Positions 60,144 through 64,000 of a stretch of 64,000 nt of DNA are shown piece after piece. A model generated the notes under the pieces. The model ran no database searches. It saw only the letters and a program-made list of their open reading frames with translations, and was not told where the DNA came from. Within the stretch, counting starts at the first letter, position 1. Each line of letters begins with the position of its first letter. Origin of the DNA: Ceratorhiza oryzae-sativae (Eukaryota > Basidiomycota > Agaricomycetes > Cantharellales > Ceratobasidiaceae); contig JARWMV010000052.1 of the NCBI GenBank assembly GCA_030998015.1, positions 40,323 to 104,322 on the forward strand, written 5' to 3'. The translations under genes were made by a program, and so were the position numbers.

Positions 60144-63100
60144 CTACAACGTCCGTGGTCTCTTGGACCTTAGCACTGGTTCAGTCGTGGCTCCAGTAAT
60201 TGTTCCCTTTGCCACTGCAGAGACCATCGCCTTTGCATCCTTTCTTGCTGTTGCAATGATTGCTTTGCTTTCCTTGTTGGCCTTCATTGTCTTGACAGCT
60301 TCTCGTATGGTCTCTTCACGATCGATATGAAGTGGGGCTCGAGTAAAAATCTCAATGGAGAGTGCTTGCTGTATTCGCTGTGCATTGTGTAACCCATGTA
60401 TATTAATAACGAAATGTATCTGTTCAGCGTGTGCAACTCTGAATGATACTTGGCTGGTTGTTTCACGTTCTTGAGTTTCATATACTCTTTGAGTCAGAGT
60501 ACAAGGACCATGCCCATAACAGTCATGTTGCATGTTCACAAGGCATTCTATCAACTGGGGGCAGTGGCTCCAGGTCATTAGTGCATTTGAGTGATAGAAT
60601 ATAAGTCTCACCTTGCTCACAACACACATGCAATTGGAGCTGCAGGTAGCAAGAGGTATGTCCCACAATATATGCTTCCCCATGATCTGGTAAGGCACTA
60701 TTGCTACATAGTAGCAGTGGCTCTGGTCTGGCTCTACACATCCAAATAAGTGTGTAACCCAACCAAACTACATGGCATACATGTAAGGAAGTGCATATAT
60801 GCGCAGCTGCCATATTCACTAACCAACTTTGTTGCATCATCAGCATTGAATACAATATCCAATCCAACCACTATGGTATCTCCACATTGCGAGATGGTAG
60901 AGATTAGGGGGTAATACTGTGCATATGAACTCCCTGGAGCTTCAATGGCTAACTTGAATTGCACAGAAAACACAGGCCATTCCTGAGTTTTCGCTGATGC
61001 AAGGCAACGTGGCACACCTGTTTTGTGAATTGATTTGATTAATATTATAATAAATAGGACATGAAGGGGTGATTTCCTTGTACATACCTGATATCCAAGA
61101 CTTTGGCCTTGGGATCCCAATGATTCATGCAAATGTTGGGTTAGTTGAAGTGAACCTTAGCAAAGTTTCACCTGCTTGCACCCAGTGGTCACCCTGACGC
61201 CAATAACCCCCTATAAATACCAAATAAGATAATTTCCAGCTCTCGAAAAGGCTGAATCACGCTTACCAGCAAAAATATGCCTTGCCCGGTCCAGCTGAAT
61301 GAAACGATGAGCAATATCTTGGGATGGAGCCTGGCGGTTGCTAAATGTGGATGCAGCTTGGAAGACACCGTTGAATGACTCAAAACGTTCAGTAGAAAAG
61401 AGTAATGCGGGTCCAAATTGCTTGATGTAAGAACCAATATGTACAAGAAAATGAAACTTAGGTTTGAGAATGAGAATACTTGGACTACATCGAGCAGTAA
61501 TCAACAAAAAATCATCTATTAAATCTTGAAGCTCTTTCTACATGTAGAATTGCGGCATAAGTAGGTTTTGCAATAATTTTGTGTTAAGTGTAACTTACAG
61601 TATATGCCTTGATATCTTCAATCTCAGTGTACCATAGCAGCAAGGTCAAGTGGCCCAGTAGGATCCAAGCCTGGACAATATCAAGGTTGTCCGGGAGTAA
61701 GTCAAACACAGCAAATGGCATTAGCTGAACAAGTATTTTGAAGTGCTTCCCAATGAGGGAACCTTGATATTGGCATATATATCGAGCTGGCATACTGCAT
61801 GCACCCAGTCCCTGAACCGATAATGATGCTAATCACACTCTAATATGCAAGTGATTTTGCCTTTTCAATCACAAAGACTGACTGCGCCCAGAAATACTTG
61901 ACAACACCCAGGAGAATGGTGTGTAACAATTCCGTTGGTGTATTGTTATGGATCTGGACACCTGAAGATGGGGTGAGAGCCATTCTGCACAGAAACGTAA
62001 GCTTGAATCCAAACCTGGCATATCGAGCAATGGATTCATGTATGATTCGCGCCTGATAGCCTCCAGCTCCAATTGCAACAGATAGTCGATCTCAGCCTGT
62101 GATCGGCATAAGCCACCAGCAGTAGGGAGACGAAGGATTTTGTTCAAATTGCTCAGTCGTTCGATCAGTGGTTGTGCGACTGAATCTTTAATGCCGGATG
62201 CTTGTGCATGATCCTTGATTTGTTGGATCATTCTTGGTTTAATTGACATTTCCAAGCGTTTGTTGATTATGTGGATTGTACTTGCTGATGTACGCTTTGG
62301 CCCTGGCTATGATCCATTAGTCAGTAACTTAGACTTATATTATTCGCAGTCATTCTGGCGGATGAAGCAAAGTCAGGTATATTAAAACGAAATATTACAT
62401 CGCAATGTGACTACGTCGAGAGAATAGAAGGTGCCAAAATAGCAAGAGGCAAGAGCAATTTCGCAGAACGAGATAAAAACAAAATGTCAAAGGGCGGTTG
62501 GGTTACTGACCTTGAATAGTGTTGGGTATCCCTCAGGTGATCGTTTGAATTCGTTGGACCCCCCTACAGTGCATGTACGGCAAAAGTGACTTGAAGTCAA
62601 GCCACTGCTACTGCAATGCTCGGCTTGCATTGGGTTATCGCCAGCCCAGAACAATGCAAATGGCCGAATGAGTACTTCCTGGCCAGTTACACAGTCAAAA
62701 CTGACCACTGGGTTATTAAATGCTGACCTAAGATGAAATATAAGCAATAGTTTTAAGCAGGGAATGATCACTCACTCGATTGATGCGCGTACACCATGCA
62801 TAAGCTCTGCGGGGGGTCGCATGGGGTGATGTTGTGACAAAACGCACATTGTATTCCAACTGTACTGCCTCGCGGCGGAGAGCAGCATTAGACATATAGC
62901 ACAACCAGTGCTTATTCCACTGTTTTGAAGTGTTGCCCGATGCGTCGTCCATGAAAATGATCAAGGGAACTGAATATATCAGACGAGAGCCAGCAATCGC
63001 ACGTAACGGATGGGGGCATCCCAAGTTTGAAACGAGTAGACACATCTGATATGATCAAAAGTCAGGGCTATGTCGCACAGTAAAAGCAAAGAAAATGGGT

Positions 63101-64000
63101 TACGTACTGTCGAATTCGGGACAACCAAGTCTGGCTGTGTGTTCGGGAAAACTCTCAACAAAAGTTCCTACCCGAACAACAGTTCGTTTATCGGTATGGA
63201 CATGAACGCCATCCTATTGTTACGCGTTCATTAGTGTACATCAAATAAAAATTAGATAAAACACTTACCAATGAATCGGTAGCAATGAAACCAACAGCCC
63301 GTAGGTCTTTTTCGGGGCCAAAGAGGATCCAACGAAGAGGAATGAACCATCCCTCTGATCGACGAGCAAGTTCGTTGACATAAAAAATTCGACCATTCAC
63401 TGACACGCAAGGTGTCAAGAAATCATCATCAAGCTTATGCACCAACTTATTCCCATTCCATGCCTGGGTCATCCGGTCGCCGTCCATATGAGGAAAGAAC
63501 GACATCTCTGGTCGAACGTAAGGGTTAGATATATCCTAGCGAGTATGATGTGTGTTGGCCATGGTTTGACGCAAAGTAACTTAATTTATCATACCTGTTT
63601 GATACTCTCTGCGATACTGTTCACGTAGTATATAGTACCACTGGGAACTCGATGGCGGATTGAAGAATTTACAATAAGGGACTTTAAACGTTCCTGGGTC
63701 TTTTTGAGCGCGGAAAGCGGGGGGATATTGGTCGCTCCACATTCATGTGCAAACTTGAGCACAGCTCTCATTTGCGGACGAGAAAAGTTCAAGCGGGGCG
63801 AGCTGAATAACGCGTCTGCAAGAGCCATCTATAAGATTGATATTTAGATAACGCATATATGCTCTTTAGTGGAATACTTACCGCCTTTGAAGGGTAAGGG
63901 AACCATTCGTCCTGCTCTGAGATACCAACATGCGTGGGGGTAGAATGTGTCTGAGTTACTCGAGCGCCTTCAAGTATGAGATGAGCGTAGAACAGTAGAG
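60144..64000 (-). CDS. Large basidiomycete protein with DDE-transposase-like landmarks (gene B), 5' end beyond window
   Basis: Multi-exon and longer than about 1,000 residues; runs off the right edge. From the 5' side: ALADALFSSPRLNFSRPQMR; VPSGTIYYVNSIAESIK; DDDFLTPCVSVNGRIFYVNE; VPLIIFMDDASGNTSKQWNK then HWLCYMSNAALRRE; FALFWAGDNPMQAEHC and CRTCTVGG; TPTELLHTILLGVVKYFW; KPKFHFLVHIGSYIKQFGP then ALLFSTERFESFNG; CLVNMQHDCYGHGPC. Tail basic, ending SKRPRTL, TAG at 60144-60146. An intron with donor GTGAGA and branch site CTAATGAC near 60.55-60.61 kb restores frame. The order D (FMDD), LH-x-x-LLG-x-x-KYFW, then KxHFLxH...FG...TE-FE resembles the DDE core of Plavaka/KDZ transposases, but this is by eye. 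One stop near 61.12 kb may be intronic. Not otherwise identified. Confidence 0.6.

Noticed and set aside
60540..60610. A frameshift in gene B between the CCEQ and ECLVNMQHDC segments
   Set aside because: A 57-bp intron with GTGAGA donor, CTAATGAC branch site and CAG acceptor explains the frame change.
60144..64000. Calling gene B a KDZ or Plavaka transposase outright
   Set aside because: Only the order of a few motifs is similar. The diagnostic text of those families that I know is absent, so this is offered as a hypothesis only.
1..64000. tRNA, rRNA, CRISPR arrays or bacterial-type operons
   Set aside because: Scanning for B-box-like GGTTCGAATC motifs and for regularly spaced short repeats gave nothing convincing; the genome is eukaryotic.

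Overview
This is a eukaryotic, fungal window. Its genes carry many short (about 50-65 nt) GT-AG introns. The families present are Zn(II)2Cys6 regulators with fungal-type C-terminal domains, MYND-finger proteins, an ABCC transporter, a P450, GH28 pectinase, a TAF12 subunit, and TPR-SET proteins. The style of these families (clustered, decaying TF copies; kinase and WD40 fragments; MYND proteins) points to an agaricomycete, and the closest match I recall is Rhizoctonia solani (Cantharellales). The species is inferred from recalled family style, not from a search.

Layout. 1-3.1 kb: the 3' part of an unidentified gene running off the left edge, then a Zn2Cys6 regulator (TF1). 4.3-6.5 kb: a MYND-finger protein on the plus strand. 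6.7-13.2 kb: a full ABCC-type ABC transporter (minus). 13.2-21.1 kb: a degraded zone with LTR-like repeats, two TF pseudogenes, a large inverted repeat, a LINE RNase H/zinc-knuckle remnant, and WD40 and protein kinase fragments. 21.1-23.1 kb: an intact TF (TF4). 25.6-27.2 kb: a SAM methyltransferase. 28.2-29.8 kb: TF pseudogene. 30.7-32.5 kb: an ABC gene with a TMD0 region joined directly to a decayed NBD2. 33.7-35.6 kb: intact TF6. 37.0-39.3 kb: cytochrome P450. 40.3-40.7 kb: a small two-exon gene. 41.3-42.9 kb: exo-polygalacturonase. 43.3-44.8 kb: PAP2-type lipid phosphatase. 45.0-48.1 kb: TAF12. 50.2-52.9 kb: TPR-SET protein. 53.7-56.6 kb: its decayed tandem copy, which has trapped a foldback element and a solo LTR. 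56.6-57.4 kb: a 744-bp element with near-perfect 170-bp inverted termini. 58.0-64.0 kb: two same-strand multi-exon genes (here A and B); B has features reminiscent of DDE transposases of the Plavaka/KDZ type.

The genes do not form an obvious pathway. The conserved block from 41 to 53 kb (pectinase, lipid phosphatase, TAF12, SET) looks like ordinary chromosome. The 1-36 kb block looks like a birth-and-death array of one regulator family, all six copies on the minus strand, mixed with transporter, methyltransferase and repeat debris. The best candidate for something undescribed is the A+B pair at 58-64 kb, with the foldback/TIR elements beside it. Exon borders were read by eye from splice signals and reading-frame continuity and are approximate unless stated.
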